From: JAGQRJ01 sp041402045
Lineage (GTDB): Bacteria > Planctomycetota > J058
Assembly: GCA_041402045.1 (NCBI GenBank)
Contig: JAWKSZ010000041.1
Coordinates: forward strand, 1 to 64,000
DNA length: 64,000 bases
Direction of reading: 5' to 3'
Shown here one piece after another: positions 41,172-51,262 of this stretch. The notes beneath the pieces were generated by a model. It did not search any database. It was not told the DNA's origin and saw only the letters and a program-made list of their open reading frames with translations. Each line of letters begins with the position of its first letter. The stretch's first letter is position 1. The position numbers and the translations under genes were made by a program.

Positions 41172-41199
41172 GTCTGGCCGACACGGGTAGCATTGGGGC

Positions 41200-41739
41200 G
41201 TGAGCGACGAGCCGCAGCAAGAGGAGCCCCGCGTGCTCGCGGCGCAAATGGGGCGCCCCCTGCGCGGGCGCAGCCGGATCGCGCGCCGCTGCCCGCTCGA
41301 GCTGCCGGTGGTGATTCGCACCCACCCCGTGCTCCCCTCGGGCGCGCCCTTCCCCACGCTCTACTACCTGACCTGCCCCCTGGCCCGCACCCGGATCTCG
41401 CGCCTCGAGCACGAGGGCGGGGTGCGCGCGTTCCAGGAGCGCGCCGAGCGCGAACCGGACTTCGCCCGGGCGCTCGACGCGGCGCACGCCGCCTACGCCG
41501 CCGAGCGCGCGGCTGCCCTCGCCCCGGACGACCCCGCGCTCCCCCGGCTTCGCGGCGGCGTCGGCGGCACCGTGGGCGGGGTCAAGTGCCTGCACATGCA
41601 CTACGCCCACCACGCCGGCGGCGGCGCGAACCCCGTGGGCGCGGAGGTGGCGGCGGCGATCGAGCCGCTGGACTGCAGCGTCCCCTGCGTCGTGGACGGC
41701 GCGCGCAACCCCGCCTGGCGCGAGCCGCGAGCGCCGTAG
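41200..41739 (+). CDS. DUF501 family protein
   Basis: 179 residues from GTG. Matches the DUF501 pattern: RIARRCPLELPVVI, GAPFPTLYYLTCPL, ISRLEHEGGVRAFQER, AAHAAYAAER and VKCLHMHYAHHAGGGANPVG. The family is often found in actinobacteria near enolase and is of unknown function. The conserved His and Cys residues could bind metal. It sits between two kinase genes, with no gap to the following one (the next start abuts its stop), so it is likely expressed with it. Confidence 0.85.
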   Translation: MSDEPQQEEPRVLAAQMGRPLRGRSRIARRCPLELPVVIRTHPVLPSGAPFPTLYYLTCPLARTRISRLEHEGGVRAFQERAEREPDFARALDAAHAAYAAERAAALAPDDPALPRLRGGVGGTVGGVKCLHMHYAHHAGGGANPVGAEVAAAIEPLDCSVPCVVDGARNPAWREPRAP

Positions 41740-44472
41740 GTGCAGCGCGTCTTCGGCCCCTACCGGATCCTGGCCGAGCTCTCGCGGGGGGGCATGGGGA
41801 TCGTGTATCGCGCGGTCCGCGAGACGCCCCCCGGGCGCGAGGTCGCGCTCAAGGTGCTGGCCGGCCGCGACGTCCCCGAGACCGCGCGCACGCGCTTTCG
41901 CCGCGAGGGCGAGGCCCTGGCGCGCTTGCGTCACCCGGGGATCGTGGGCGTGCACGAGGTGGGCGAGGTCGGCGGCGTCCCGTTCCTCGCCCTCGAGCTG
42001 ATCCCGGGCCAGACCCTGCGGGAGCGGGTCGAGACCGCGGGCCCGCTCTCCCCCGCCGTCGCCGCCGCGCTCGCGGCGGGGCTCGCCGACGCCGTGGGCG
42101 CCATGCACGCGCAGGGGATCCTGCACCGCGACCTCAAGCCCAGCAACGTGATCCTCGACCCCGAGGGCCGAGCGCGGCTGATCGACTTCGGGATCGTCTA
42201 CGAGGTCGCCTCCCGCGAGACGCGCCTGACCCAGTCCGGCGCCCTCGTCGGCACTCCGGAGTTCCTGGCCCCCGAGCAGGCGCAGGGCCGCCGCGACCTG
42301 CTCGGGCCCCCGACCGACGTCTACGGGATCGGGGGCGTGCTCTACTTCGCGCTCACCGGCCGCCCGCCGCACACCGCCGAGCACCTCCCGGGGCTCCTGT
42401 TGGCGGTGGAGTCCGGGCGGGTGACGTCGGTGCGCGAGCTGCGCCCGGACGTGCCCCCCGGGCTCGCCCGGGTGTGCATGCGCGCCCTGGCTCGCGACCC
42501 TCGGCAGCGCTACCCCGATTGCGCGGCGCTGACCGCGGCCCTGGCCGAGGCCGACGGCGGCCCAGCCCCCGGCCGCTGGGTGCCGCTCGCCCTCGCGCTG
42601 GCCGTGGCGGGGCTCGTGGGGTTGGGCGCCGCGCTCCTGGCCAGGGACGACGCGTCGACGCCGCCCTCCGCCCCCGTGCCCGCGCCCGCGCCGTCGCCCC
42701 CCGTCGACTCGGCTCCCGAGCCCGCGCCGGAGCCCGAGGCCCTCGACCCGCCCCCTGGGGTCGACCCGGCGCTCGACGCCGAGCGCTGCGAGGCGCTCGC
42801 GGCCCAGGTCGAGGCCGCGCGCGCGCGAGGCGACGCGGCCGCGGAGGAGCGGATCGCGACCCGCCTCGTGACGTTCGCTCGCGCGCTCTCCGGCGACGGG
42901 CTCACCTTCACGTCGAGCACGTTCGCGGCGCAGCAGCGCGCGTTTCGCGCGGCGGTCGTCGGCGTGGCGGCTTGCGCCAGGCTACAGCACGCACGCGGCG
43001 AGTCCCGCGCAGCGCTGGCGACCCTCGAGCTCGTGCCGAAGCTGGGCGGGCTGCCGTGGGAGATCCTCGAGCTGCAGGTCCTGGTCCTCGCTGCCCTCGG
43101 TGAACATGCCCAGGCGCACCCCCTCGCGCGGGACTACCTCATGCGCCAGAACAGCAGCGTGGGCGACGACGTGACCTCCCTCCGCGTCGCGGTGGAGACG
43201 GTCCTGCGCGCGGCCGACCTGGAGCCCCTCCGCGAGGAGCACCTCCGGCGCCTGCTGTCCCACCCCGACCCCGACGCGCGCCGCTTGGGGGCCTGGGTCC
43301 TGCGCCTGCGCGAGGCCCCGCCCAGCGACCCCGGGCTCCTGGCCCTGGCGCACCAGGACCCCGACGCCGCCGAGGCGAGCTTCCGCGCGCGCCTCCGGCG
43401 CCCCCCCCTGGTCGCCGACCTGGGGCTCGCGGCGGTGGCCCGAGAGCGCCACGCGTGGGAGGCGGTGCTGGAGCACACCGCGCGCGTGCTGGAGCAGGCG
43501 CCCACGTCCCCCGAGGCCTGGGGGCTGCGCGCCGAAGCGCTCGCGGCCCTGGACCTGCTCCCCGACGCCGCCCGCGCGGCGTCGCGGTCCTTGGTCCCCG
43601 GCGAGCCGGACGCGGGCTGGGCCGTGCCCGTCGAACCCCACGTCGTGCGCGCGTTGGCCTGCCGCCGCCTCGGGCTCTGGCCTCAGGCGGTCGCGGACGG
43701 CACCTGGATCCAGGCCCAGGACGCCCGGCGCGCCCCGTGGGTCGAGGCCGAGGTGTTCGCGCCGACCCGCGCGCGGGCCGAGGCGCTGCGCGCCCAGGCG
43801 CCGCGCGCGCCGAGCCTCCTCTTCGAGCGCCTCGAGCTCCAGCTCGCGCTCCCTGAGCTCGACCTGCCGTGGGCCGACGACCTCGAGCGCCTGCGCGACC
43901 ACGGCGCCGACGCCAGGCGGCGAGGCGCGGTCCTGGGGACCGTCCTGGCGCAGTTCGACGCCACCGCCGAGACCTTGGCCGACCCCTCGGCCAGCCTCGG
44001 CCAGCGGGCGACCTGCCTGCTCTTCCTCGGGCGCTACGAAGAAGCCTGGACCCTGTGGGAGCGCGAGCGGCGGGCGCTGGCGGCGGCCGACGACCGCCGC
44101 GAGTGCGAGCCCCTGCTGGGGCAGGCGGAGGCCGACGTCGCCCTGGGCCTGCGCCCCGAGCACGTGGAGCAGGTGCAGCGCGCGATCGACCGCGCCTACG
44201 CCTTCCCCCTCGCCGTAGCCTACAAGGGCGAGCTGCTGCGCCGCCTCGGCCGCTACGAGGAGGCGGTGGCCACCTGCAGCGCGGCCCTGCAGAAGAAGCC
44301 CGTCGCAGGGTTCGCCGGGACCGCCCGGTTCCCGCTCCTCGACCGGGCGCTGGCCCTGGAGGCCCTGGGTCGCACGGAGGAGGCGCTGCGCGACGCGCGC
44401 CAGCTGCTGACCTTGGATCGCTTCCGCCAGCTCGAAGGCGCGGAGCTGCTCAGGCGCCTGCAGGACCGCTGA
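41740..44472 (+). CDS. Ser/Thr protein kinase with long TPR-like extension
   Basis: 910 residues from GTG immediately after the DUF501 stop. Kinase (about 5-265): SRGGMGIVYRAV, VALKVLAG, ILHRDLKPSNVIL, IDFGIVY, GTPEFLAPEQAQG. Membrane helix about 280-300, a Pro/Ala linker to 345, then a 560-residue helical repeat region with TPR-like pairs (AWEAVLEHTARVLEQAP, RYEEAVATCSAALQK). It is not a close paralogue of the two kinases before it; it is nearer in arrangement to the one at 26.9 kb. Its end overlaps the convergent MscS gene by 23 bases. Confidence 0.9.
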   Translation: MQRVFGPYRILAELSRGGMGIVYRAVRETPPGREVALKVLAGRDVPETARTRFRREGEALARLRHPGIVGVHEVGEVGGVPFLALELIPGQTLRERVETAGPLSPAVAAALAAGLADAVGAMHAQGILHRDLKPSNVILDPEGRARLIDFGIVYEVASRETRLTQSGALVGTPEFLAPEQAQGRRDLLGPPTDVYGIGGVLYFALTGRPPHTAEHLPGLLLAVESGRVTSVRELRPDVPPGLARVCMRALARDPRQRYPDCAALTAALAEADGGPAPGRWVPLALALAVAGLVGLGAALLARDDASTPPSAPVPAPAPSPPVDSAPEPAPEPEALDPPPGVDPALDAERCEALAAQVEAARARGDAAAEERIATRLVTFARALSGDGLTFTSSTFAAQQRAFRAAVVGVAACARLQHARGESRAALATLELVPKLGGLPWEILELQVLVLAALGEHAQAHPLARDYLMRQNSSVGDDVTSLRVAVETVLRAADLEPLREEHLRRLLSHPDPDARRLGAWVLRLREAPPSDPGLLALAHQDPDAAEASFRARLRRPPLVADLGLAAVARERHAWEAVLEHTARVLEQAPTSPEAWGLRAEALAALDLLPDAARAASRSLVPGEPDAGWAVPVEPHVVRALACRRLGLWPQAVADGTWIQAQDARRAPWVEAEVFAPTRARAEALRAQAPRAPSLLFERLELQLALPELDLPWADDLERLRDHGADARRRGAVLGTVLAQFDATAETLADPSASLGQRATCLLFLGRYEEAWTLWERERRALAAADDRRECEPLLGQAEADVALGLRPEHVEQVQRAIDRAYAFPLAVAYKGELLRRLGRYEEAVATCSAALQKKPVAGFAGTARFPLLDRALALEALGRTEEALRDARQLLTLDRFRQLEGAELLRRLQDR

Positions 44473-47400
44473 GCGACGGCCCCTCGGGGCCCGGGAGCTG
44501 GCCCTGGAGCTTGACCTCCAGCGCTCCCGAGCGCACGTGCAGGTCCTGTTGGGGGAAGGCGATCTCGATCCCGTGGGCGGCGAAGGCCTCCTGGATCGCG
44601 ACCAGGAGCGCGTCGCGCACCGGGAGGATCTCGTTCGGGCTGGGGAGCCACACCCGGAGCTCGAGGTCCAACGAGCTCGCGCCGAAGCCGAGGAACACGG
44701 CCTTGATCGGAGGGTCCTTGAGCACGTCGGGGTGCTCGCCGGCGAGCTCGGTCAGGAGCTCCTGCACGAAGGGGACCGGCGTCCCGTAGGCGACGCCGAT
44801 CGGAATGTCGAGGCGCAGCGAGGGGTTGGTCAGGGTCCAGTTGACGACGTCCCCGGTGACGAAGGTCTTGTTGGGGATCACCAGCTCCTTGCCGTTCCAC
44901 TGCTCGATCGTGGTCGCGCGGATCCGGATCTTCGCGACCTTCCCGTTGATCCCGGCCACGGTGACCGTGTCCCCCACCCGGATCGGGCGCTCGGCGAGCA
45001 GGATCAGGCCCGAGACGAAGTTCGCGAAGATCTCCTGCAGGCCGAAGGCCAGGCCGAAGGTCAACGCCGCCGCGAGCCACTGAATGCTGGCCCAGCTCAC
45101 CCCGAGCTTGCCCAGGGCGAAGGTCACCCCGACGAACACCACGGCGTAGCGGGTGACCGAGATCAGCGCGTAGCGCGCGCCCGCGTCCAGGGGCAAGCGC
45201 TGGAGCAGCACCAGCTCGAGCAGGCCCGGGAGGTTCTGGGCCACGAGGAAGGTCAGCCCGAGCGCGAACAGCGCCAGGCCGAGGTGCAGGAGCGTGACCC
45301 GGGTCTCGACGGCGGCGGGCGCGGGACTCGCGTCGGCGGCGGGGGTCGTGGGCAGCCGGGGGCCGAGGGTCGGGCTGAGGGTCGGCGTCGGCGCAGCCGG
45401 GGCCTCTGCGGCCCCCTCGGCGGCGTCGTCCGCGGGGGCGTCCACCGCCGCCTGCTCCGCGCTCCAGCCCTTCTCCAAGGCGGGGTAGTGCTGCTCCTCG
45501 GCGGGGACCAGGTCGACGGTGGGCCAGAGCTGGACCTGCTCCAGGCGCTTGAGCGCGGGGAGCACGTCGGCCCAGATCGCCCACAGCGCGATCAGGAGCG
45601 CCACCGCCGCCATGCTGCGGAACAGGCGCCCGGTCTGCTCGCGGATCGCGGCGAGGTCGATCGCGTCGGCCTCCCGCTCCTGGATCGTGCTGCCCTCGCC
45701 CTCGCGGCTGTAGCGTCCGGTCTCGGTCAGGCGACCGGTCCCCGGGCGCACCGCGGCCGGCGCCGCCGGCGGCGCGTCGGGGGTCCCCGTCGCCGCGGCC
45801 GAGGCGGGCCGCTCGGCGTGGGGGGGCAGGGGGCTGAGCCCGGCGTCCTCCGGCGCCTGCCCCTCGGCGGGGGCGTCCTCGGGGGCCTGCCCGGGGGACG
45901 CGTCGTCCGCGCTCGGCGCCTCGGCCTCGACGACCGGCGCGAGGTTCGCGATCTGCTGCTGCGCAACCTGCCGCCGCGCGAGCAGCAGCCAGCGGATCGC
46001 GATCCCGTAGGCGGTCATGAGGATCACGACCACGAGCAGGCTCCCCAGCAGCCGGCGCTCGAGGTGCAGGGCGGTGTAGGTGTAGCCCGCGAGGCTGAGC
46101 ACGATCAGGACCAGGGGCGTGCCCACCGCGAAGGGGTACCACAGCGGACGCAGCTTGAGCAGGATCCCCTCGCCCCGGCGCTCGCGCAGGTTCTCGACCA
46201 CCGGGCTCTGGTGGCGCAGCGTCAGGTAGAGGTAGGACCAGAGCACGACCTCCCCCAGGCAGAACGCGATCCGCCCCAGGGAGTCGGCCCACTCGGCGTG
46301 GGGCTGCGACTCGAACCCGGTCACCACCGACCCCAGCACGATCCGCAGCGGGAAGAACCACACCAGGTGCTTGCGCAGGTAGGCGCGGGTGCCCTCGGGC
46401 CAGCGCAGGTCGGCGCCCACGCCCTTCTTGACCAGGAGCCCGTAGAGCACCCAGCCGAAGTAGGCGGCGAGCGCCACGTGACGCAGGAGCGCGGAGACCG
46501 CGACCGCCGGCTGGATCTGGGCCGGGGGGCGCCCCAGCGCCAGCGCGAACAGGAGCACGACCCCGGGCAGCGGGAGACCGATCAGGGCCACTCGCAGCAG
46601 CTTGCGCAGGGTGAGCTGAATGCTGACCCGGGTCGCCGGCGCGCTGAGGGTCGTGCGCGCCAGGCCGTAGCCCGCCCCCAGGAGCAGGAGCAGGAACACG
46701 CCGAAGGCGAGCTCGAAGGGGTTCCGCCCGAAGTGCTCGAACGCGAGGCGGAAGGCTTGAGCCCAGGCAGCGGCGTCGAACAGCCAGCGCCCGAAGGCCT
46801 CGACCTGCTTGGGCGAGGCGATCACTCCGTTCTGGGCCGAGCGCACCCACAGGATCCGCTCCTCCATGTAGGCGCGGAACTCGGCGTTGGCCTGCTGCAG
46901 CTCGCGCCGGGTGGCGTCGAGGTCGATCAGGATCAGCGCCAGGCGCTCGGTGTCGCCGAGGGCGGCCTCGAGCAGGTCGCGCCGGGCCTCGATCAACTGC
47001 AGCGCGACCTCGCGCGCGGCGCCTTCCAGGGGCGTGTCCGCCTCGAGTCGCGCCAGCTCCTGCTCCAGGTCGCCGGCGCCCTCGCGCTGCTCGCCGTACT
47101 CGATCGAGGCGACCTCGGCCTGGGCCAGATCGGCCTGGGTGTTCCACACCGCGCGCCGCAGCTGGAACGGGTCCAGGGTCTCTGCGTAGCGCTTGCGCAG
47201 GATCGCGCCCATGGCCTGGTTCAGGCCTGCGGCCCGCTCGCGCCGGCGCAGCGCGCGGAAGTTCTCGCGCAGGGTGTCGAGCTGGGCTCGGGCCTGGGTC
47301 AGGTCCTTGGCCGCGCGCTCCAGGCGGTCGACCCAGCCCCCGTCGTCGCTGCGCGCGGTGGCCAGGGCCTGGTTCGCCTCCGCCAACGCCCGCAGCCGCG

Positions 47401-48199
47401 GGATCGAGAGCGCGGCCTGGCGCTGGCGCTCGGTCTCGCGGGCGGCGGCCTCGGCGTCGGCCCGGCGCTGGTCGTCGAGGCGGCGCTGCCAGTACTCGAG
47501 CTCGCGCTCGGCGATCGTGTACTTGCGCTGCGCGCGGTCGCGGCGCACGCCGAGCAGGTCCTGGCGAGCGTCGTAGCTCGAGAGCTCCTGCTCCGCCGCG
47601 GAGATCTCGGCGCGCAGCGCCGCGCGCTGGGCCAAGCTGCGCAGATACTCCGCTCGCCCGGGCTCGGCCTCGGGCCGCGGCGCGGCGCGCAAGGTCTCCT
47701 CCAGCGTGCCCAGCTGCTGGCGCAACCGAGCCAGGTTCCCGGGCAGGCTCGCGCGACGGTCGCTGCGCAGGCTGGTCTCCGCGCGCAGCTTCTCGATCAG
47801 CTCCTTGGCCACGGTCAGCTCGCCCGAGGCGCGCGCGCGCTCCTGCTCGAGCTGGCTCGGGGTCAGCGGCGCGTCCAGGGGCAACGCCGGGAGCGGGCTC
47901 GCGAGCTCGGCGCGGTAGGCGGCGAGCTTGCCGGGGGCCTCGTCCGCCAGCCGCGCGAAGTCGGCGCCGCGCGCGGTGAGGTCTTCGGCCTGGCGCAGGA
48001 CGTCCAGGGCCTGGCGGTAGGCAGCCTCGGCTGCGGCTTTCTCCGTGGGCTCCAGCGCCGCCTCGGCCAGCCCCGCGATCCGCGACTCGACCTGGGCGAT
48101 CGTGGGCCGCGCGTCGTCCAGGGGGTCCTGGCCCCGGGCAGGGACGGCCCCGAGCAAGAGCCATACGCAGAGCAGGGCGAGACGCAGGGATCGCGGCAT
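44450..48199 (-). CDS. Large MscS/MscK-type mechanosensitive channel
   Basis: 1249 residues from the ATG at 48199, with a signal peptide (1-22). A coiled-coil periplasmic domain (about 30-440) is followed by some eleven membrane helices (about 480-1100) interrupted by two Pro/Ala/Glu-rich insertions (about 755-830 and 915-960), then the MscS pore and beta domain (FGLAFGLQEIFANFVSGLIL, ERPIRVGDTVTVAGINGKV, VIPNKTFVTGDVVNWTL). This is the KefA/MscK or YbdG-like large form, which opens on membrane tension. The two insertions are unusual. Open frames running into the upstream repeats are not part of it. Confidence 0.92.
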   Translation of the reverse strand: MPRSLRLALLCVWLLLGAVPARGQDPLDDARPTIAQVESRIAGLAEAALEPTEKAAAEAAYRQALDVLRQAEDLTARGADFARLADEAPGKLAAYRAELASPLPALPLDAPLTPSQLEQERARASGELTVAKELIEKLRAETSLRSDRRASLPGNLARLRQQLGTLEETLRAAPRPEAEPGRAEYLRSLAQRAALRAEISAAEQELSSYDARQDLLGVRRDRAQRKYTIAERELEYWQRRLDDQRRADAEAAARETERQRQAALSIPRLRALAEANQALATARSDDGGWVDRLERAAKDLTQARAQLDTLRENFRALRRRERAAGLNQAMGAILRKRYAETLDPFQLRRAVWNTQADLAQAEVASIEYGEQREGAGDLEQELARLEADTPLEGAAREVALQLIEARRDLLEAALGDTERLALILIDLDATRRELQQANAEFRAYMEERILWVRSAQNGVIASPKQVEAFGRWLFDAAAWAQAFRLAFEHFGRNPFELAFGVFLLLLLGAGYGLARTTLSAPATRVSIQLTLRKLLRVALIGLPLPGVVLLFALALGRPPAQIQPAVAVSALLRHVALAAYFGWVLYGLLVKKGVGADLRWPEGTRAYLRKHLVWFFPLRIVLGSVVTGFESQPHAEWADSLGRIAFCLGEVVLWSYLYLTLRHQSPVVENLRERRGEGILLKLRPLWYPFAVGTPLVLIVLSLAGYTYTALHLERRLLGSLLVVVILMTAYGIAIRWLLLARRQVAQQQIANLAPVVEAEAPSADDASPGQAPEDAPAEGQAPEDAGLSPLPPHAERPASAAATGTPDAPPAAPAAVRPGTGRLTETGRYSREGEGSTIQEREADAIDLAAIREQTGRLFRSMAAVALLIALWAIWADVLPALKRLEQVQLWPTVDLVPAEEQHYPALEKGWSAEQAAVDAPADDAAEGAAEAPAAPTPTLSPTLGPRLPTTPAADASPAPAAVETRVTLLHLGLALFALGLTFLVAQNLPGLLELVLLQRLPLDAGARYALISVTRYAVVFVGVTFALGKLGVSWASIQWLAAALTFGLAFGLQEIFANFVSGLILLAERPIRVGDTVTVAGINGKVAKIRIRATTIEQWNGKELVIPNKTFVTGDVVNWTLTNPSLRLDIPIGVAYGTPVPFVQELLTELAGEHPDVLKDPPIKAVFLGFGASSLDLELRVWLPSPNEILPVRDALLVAIQEAFAAHGIEIAFPQQDLHVRSGALEVKLQGQLPGPEGPSLSGPAGA

Positions 48200-48249
48200 G
48201 ACCAGGGCCTCCAGCGCCCAGGGGGAGCACTCTATCCCGATCCCGCGCG

Positions 48250-48935
48250 GTTGCGGCGCCTGGGTTCCCAACGCAGCGCGCCCGGCGAGCGGCGGGAAGC
48301 CGCGAGCGCGCAGCCGGCCGCGGCGCCTGCCCTTCCCCAACGCAGCGCGGCCGGCGAGCGGCGAAGCGGCCGGCGAGCGGCGAAGCCGCGAGCGCGCAGC
48401 CGGCGAGCGGCGAAGCCGCGAGCGCGCGGCCGGCGAGCGGCGAAGCGGCCGGCGAGCGGCGAAGCCGCGAGCGCGCAGCCGGCGAGCGGCGAAGCCGCGA
48501 GCGCGCGGCCGGCGAGCGGCGAAGCCGCGAGCGCGCGGCCGGCGAGCGGCGAAGCGGCCGGCGAGCGGCGAAGCCGCGAGCGCGCAGCCGGCGAGCGGCG
48601 AAGCGGCCGGCGAGCGGCGAAGCCGCGAGCGCGCAGCCGGCGAGCGGCGAAGCGGCCGGCGAGCGGCGAAGCCGCGAGCGCGCAGCCAGCGAGCGGCGAA
48701 GCGGCCGGCGAGCGGCGAAGCCGCGAGCGCGCAGCCGGCGAGCGGCGAAGCGGCCGGCGAGCGGCGAAGCCGCGAGCGCGCAGCCGGCGAGCGGCGAAGC
48801 CGCGAGCGCGCGGCCGGCCGCGGCCGGCGAGCGGCGAAGCCGCGAGCGCGCGGCCGGCCGCGGCGCCTACCCTTCCCCAACGCAGGGCGCCCGGCGAGCG
48901 GCGAAGCCGCGAGCGCGCAGCCGGCCGCGAAGCGG
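48250..48935. repeat. GC-rich tandem repeat array 2
   Basis: About twenty copies of a CGGCGAGCGGCGAAG unit, alternating with CGGC or CCGCGAGCGCGCAGC joints so that higher-order periods of about 19, 30 and 49 bases appear. At both ends (48257, 48325 and 48865) a longer segment containing CCTTCCCCAACGCAG is repeated, marking larger duplication units. Not a CRISPR array, since there are no unique spacers. No coding potential despite long open frames. Confidence 0.75.
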
Positions 48936-48938
48936 CCG

Positions 48939-49010
48939 GCGAGCCCCTTGGGGGTGAGGGTGAGGGGCTTTGCCCCGAACCCGAGGGGGTCTGGGACAGA
49001 CCCCCTGAAA
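48939..49010. repeat. Conserved two-hairpin element, copy 2
   Basis: Hairpins at 48964-48976 (GGGGC, TTT loop, GCCCC) and 48985-49005 (9-bp stem with GGA loop). It abuts the moxR stop codon at 49011 and lies between that gene and array 2, as copy 1 lies between tRNA-Leu and array 1. Probably acts as a terminator for moxR at least. Confidence 0.65.
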
Positions 49011-49931
49011 CTAGACCGGAACGGGCTCGAGCTCGAGGAGCTGGCGCAGGGCGTCCTGGGCCTGGGCGAAGGTGCCGTGGCCGACCACGCGGTGGGCCAT
49101 GATCGGGAGGAAGAGCTCCTGCACGTCGTCGGGGACCACGTATTCGCGACCGCGCACGAGGGCCAGGGCCTGGCTCGCGCGGCGCAGGGCCAGGGAGCCG
49201 CGGGGGCTGATCCCGACCGCGAGCTGCTCCCAGCTCCGCGAGCGTTGGGCGAGGGCGACGATGTAGTCGACGATCGACTCCTCGACGCGGACCTCCCGGG
49301 TGGCCGCCTGCAGCGCGAGTACGTCGTCGCGGCTGGCCACCGCGGTCAGCGCCTGGAGCGGGTGGGACTTCGTCTGGGCGGTGAGCACCGCCTTCTCCTG
49401 GGCCGCCGTGGGGTAGCCAATGCTCAGCCGGATCAGGAACCGGTCGAGCTGGGAGTCCGGGAGCGGATACGTGCCCTCGGACTCGCTCGGGTTCTGGGTG
49501 GCGAGCACGAGGAACGGGTCGGGCAGCTCGCGGGTCACGCCGTCCACCGAGACCGAGGCCTCGCTCATGGCCTCGAGCAGGCTGGACTGGGTGCGCGGGT
49601 TGGTGCGGTTGATCTCGTCGGCCAGGATCACGTTCGCGAACACGGGCCCCGGCTGGAACACGAACTCGCGCTTCGACTGGTCGTAGATCGAGACCCCCAG
49701 AATGTCGCTGGGCAACAGGTCGGGGGTGAACTGGATCCGGTGGAAGTCGCAGTTGATCGAGCGCGCGAGGGCCTTGGCGAGGGTCGTCTTGCCCACGCCG
49801 GGGGCGTCCTCGATCAGCACGTGCCCCCCCGCGAGGAGCGCGGTCAGGAGGTGGTCGACGACCTGCGCGCGGCCCTGGAACACGCCGCGCACGCTCTCGC
49901 CCAGCTTGGCGACGACCTCGATCGGCTCCAC
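49011..49931 (-). CDS. MoxR-type AAA+ ATPase
   Basis: 306 residues from the GTG at 49931. Walker A EDAPGVGKTTLAKAL, Walker B VILADEINRTNPRTQSSLLE, sensor segment ATQNPSESEGTYPLPDSQLD and the C-terminal lid are all present. MoxR ATPases act as chaperones for metal insertion or complex assembly, usually beside a DUF58 and a VWA protein; neither is in the window. It begins 3 bases upstream of the nadC stop coordinate, so both genes are in one operon, nadC first. Confidence 0.92.
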   Translation of the reverse strand: MEPIEVVAKLGESVRGVFQGRAQVVDHLLTALLAGGHVLIEDAPGVGKTTLAKALARSINCDFHRIQFTPDLLPSDILGVSIYDQSKREFVFQPGPVFANVILADEINRTNPRTQSSLLEAMSEASVSVDGVTRELPDPFLVLATQNPSESEGTYPLPDSQLDRFLIRLSIGYPTAAQEKAVLTAQTKSHPLQALTAVASRDDVLALQAATREVRVEESIVDYIVALAQRSRSWEQLAVGISPRGSLALRRASQALALVRGREYVVPDDVQELFLPIMAHRVVGHGTFAQAQDALRQLLELEPVPV

Positions 49932-49933
49932 GC

Positions 49934-50824
49934 TCAGGCCTCCGGGGGCAAGAAGTCGAGGGCCACGTCGAGGGCCGGCGACGAGTGGGTGATCCAGCCG
50001 CTCGAGATCCGGTCCACGCCGGTCTGGGCGTAGCCCACGATCGTGTCCAGGTCGATCCCGCCCGAGGCCTCGAGCAGCGGCGGCTCTACCCCGCGGGCGT
50101 GGGCGTCGTGGCGGACCTTGGTCACCGTCACCGCGAGCTGCGGCGGGTCCATGTTGTCGAGGAGCACGATCTCGGCGCCGGCGCGGCTGGCCTCGAGCGC
50201 GCCCTCGCACGTCGTGACCTCGATCTCGACCGGGGTGCCCGGGGGCGCGGCCTCGCGCGCGCGGGCGATCACGTCGGGGATCCGGGTCTCGCCGCCCATG
50301 AGCGCGAGGTGGTTGTCCTTGAGCAGGACCTGGTCGTAGAGCCCGAAGCGGTGGTTCACCCCGCCCCCGGTGCGCACGGCGTATTTCTCGAGCAGGCGCC
50401 AGCCCGGGGTGGTCTTGCGCGTGTCGAGCACGTGGGCGCTGGTCCCGTGGATCGCGTCCACGAAGCGCTTGGTCGCGGTGGCCACGCCCCCCAGGCGCTG
50501 CAGCAGGTTCAGCAGCAGGCGCTCGGCGGCGAGGACCCCGCGGGCAGGGCCCGCGAGCTCCGCCACCGCGGTCCCGGGCTCGACCACGTCGCCGTCGGCG
50601 TGGTTCGCCGTGAAGCGGGCCTCGGGGACGATCCGCGCCAGGACCTTCACGGCCAGGGGCAACCCGCACACGACCCCGCCTTCGCGGTAGATCACCTGGG
50701 CGCGGCAGGTCGCGTCCGCCGGGATCACCCGCGAGGTGACGTCGCCCTCTTCGCGCAGGTCCTCTTCGATCGCCACGTCGAGCAACCGCTCGACGTCAGC
50801 GTGCTCGAACACCGAATCCGTCAC
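49934..50824 (-). CDS. nadC: Nicotinate-nucleotide pyrophosphorylase (quinolinate phosphoribosyltransferase)
   Basis: 296 residues. It converts quinolinate and PRPP to nicotinate mononucleotide in de novo NAD synthesis. Motifs: EEDLREEGDVTS, LLNLLQRLGGVAT, DTRKTTPGWRLLEKYAVRTG, GGVNHRFGLYDQVLLKDNH, EIEVTTCEGAL and EASGGIDL, all typical. Full length, ATG start. Operon with moxR. Confidence 0.97.
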   Translation of the reverse strand: MTDSVFEHADVERLLDVAIEEDLREEGDVTSRVIPADATCRAQVIYREGGVVCGLPLAVKVLARIVPEARFTANHADGDVVEPGTAVAELAGPARGVLAAERLLLNLLQRLGGVATATKRFVDAIHGTSAHVLDTRKTTPGWRLLEKYAVRTGGGVNHRFGLYDQVLLKDNHLALMGGETRIPDVIARAREAAPPGTPVEIEVTTCEGALEASRAGAEIVLLDNMDPPQLAVTVTKVRHDAHARGVEPPLLEASGGIDLDTIVGYAQTGVDRISSGWITHSSPALDVALDFLPPEA

Positions 50825-51262
50825 CCGAACCCCCGGTCTCTGCGGCCGGTTCTGAGTCTAACCCCAACCCCGACCGCTGACTGAACGTCGAAGGGCGGTC
50901 GCAGGGACCCAACTTCGACCCACCACCGTGAACAACGCGCGCAGCGCTGGCTTCCAAGTTCGGAAACCGACAGCGGCGGAAACGCATGCGTCCCAAGGCA
51001 CTACGCTTCTCGCGGGCGGCCCTAACCCTCGCGGAATGGCCCGAGGGCGGGGCGTCCCGCCCCGGGGCGGGGCTTAACCCGCCGTCAGCACTGAGCTTGC
51101 CCACTGGCGACGGGCGTCGAAGTGCAACATCAAGCGCTGCAAGCGCTTAGTCAACACCCATGACGCGTCGCAGCGCGAGTCCGACGGAAAAAGTCGATCG
51201 AACCAGTTACACGGAACCGAGTTTGCGCATATCCGGGGTGAGAGCGCGTGAGGTGGAGACGC
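50825..51262. other. Divergent intergenic region with GC hairpin
   Basis: 438 bases between nadC and the PilZ gene. Holds one compact hairpin (CGGGGCG at 51048-51054 paired with 51058-51064) next to a run of GGGGC, and otherwise no gene, RNA or repeat that I can recognise. Base composition is lower in GC than flanks around 51110-51240, as expected for promoters. Confidence 0.5.

Noticed and set aside
44450..48880. MscS reading frame extended to 1476 codons through the repeats
   Set aside because: The extra residues are pure repeat translation (Arg/Ala-rich); the signal peptide at 48199 gives a normal start.
48250..48935. Repeat array considered as a CRISPR
   Set aside because: Units are 15 bases, joined directly or by repeated joints; there are no unique spacers of constant length and no cas genes.
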